IMG/VR virus record: IMGVR_UViG_3300046007_005026
Span: 1-26,444 of that record
Source of the DNA: a virus
Reading direction: 5' to 3' (one strand)
DNA: 26,444 nucleotides
Below are positions 26,341-26,444 of the stretch, one piece after another; the first letter of the stretch is position 1, and each line of letters starts with the position of its first letter. The notes under the pieces were generated by a model, which was not told where the DNA came from, ran no database searches, and was given only the letters and a program-made list of their open reading frames with translations. Both the position numbers and the translations under genes were made by a program.

Positions 26341-26444
26341 GCCGAGGCTACATATGCAACAGGGTAAAACGGACATACCTAGACACACCCCCCCAAAATG
26401 CCCAAAGAAATATCCGTTTACACCAAATGTCCGATTCCGACCCA
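26341..26444. other. AT-richer right edge with repeated CGGACAT-type motif
   Basis: The last ~100 bp are much less GC-rich and contain CGGACAT (26370-26376), ATATCCG (26410-26416, inverted variant) and ATGTCCG (26427-26433, inverted copy). No gene is visible before the window ends. It could be the start of a control region for genes beyond the edge. Confidence 0.3.

Noticed and set aside
1-26444. CRISPR array, insertion sequence or transposase
   Set aside because: No regularly spaced identical direct repeats with unique spacers, no transposase motif and no paired terminal inverted repeats around a gene were seen; the tandem repeats found are inside coding frames.

Overview
The window looks like about half of a tailed-phage genome (or prophage) of a high-GC actinobacterium. 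The evidence is two WhiB-type Fe-S regulators, a typical actinophage set of tiny overlapping genes, GC-rich third codon positions, and virion genes in conventional order. No host gene, integrase, repressor, terminase, complete portal or tape-measure gene is visible. The window is open at both ends.

Layout. Bases 1-13450 (+) hold virion and lysis genes: the end of a structural protein, scaffold, N4-gp56-type major capsid protein followed by a strong terminator, a chimeric lectin-like virion protein, a run of small virion or decoration proteins including one made of ten 20-residue repeats, a GT4-like glycosyltransferase, two neck or tail proteins, a repeat-containing tail fibre, a holin candidate and an amidase endolysin. 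The absence of a tape measure between capsid and lysis genes suggests a short tail, but this is inference. Bases 13459-15949 (+) hold small membrane, zinc and DUF proteins around a calcineurin-like phosphoesterase. A sigma70-like promoter at 15950 opens the early or replication block, 16005-20440 (+): zinc ribbon, SSB-like protein, tandem WhiB proteins, HNH nuclease, an exported lysozyme-fold protein, and a winged-helix replication-initiator-like gene carrying an iteron-like cluster inside its reading frame. A GC-rich bidirectional hairpin (20457-20504) separates this from a leftward block, 20523-25693 (-): small zinc or DUF proteins driven by two nearly identical promoters, and a DUF7192-like plus MoxR/CobS-type AAA+ pair.

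The most unusual elements are in the leftward arm. At 22590-22672 (-) is an 83-nt RNA that folds as the tRNA-like domain of tmRNA, with an acceptor stem, the GGNTTCGAC D-loop signature, helix 2, T-arm and encoded CCA, but with the mRNA-like tag domain reduced to a 16-nt loop. At 25753-25766 is a perfect 14-bp palindrome with the form of a chromosomal parS site, inside a cluster of palindromes upstream of the AAA+ gene and next to about 440 bp of low-complexity GC-rich DNA that does not look coding. Five genes shorter than 60 codons, four of them overlapping their neighbours, were read directly from the sequence.
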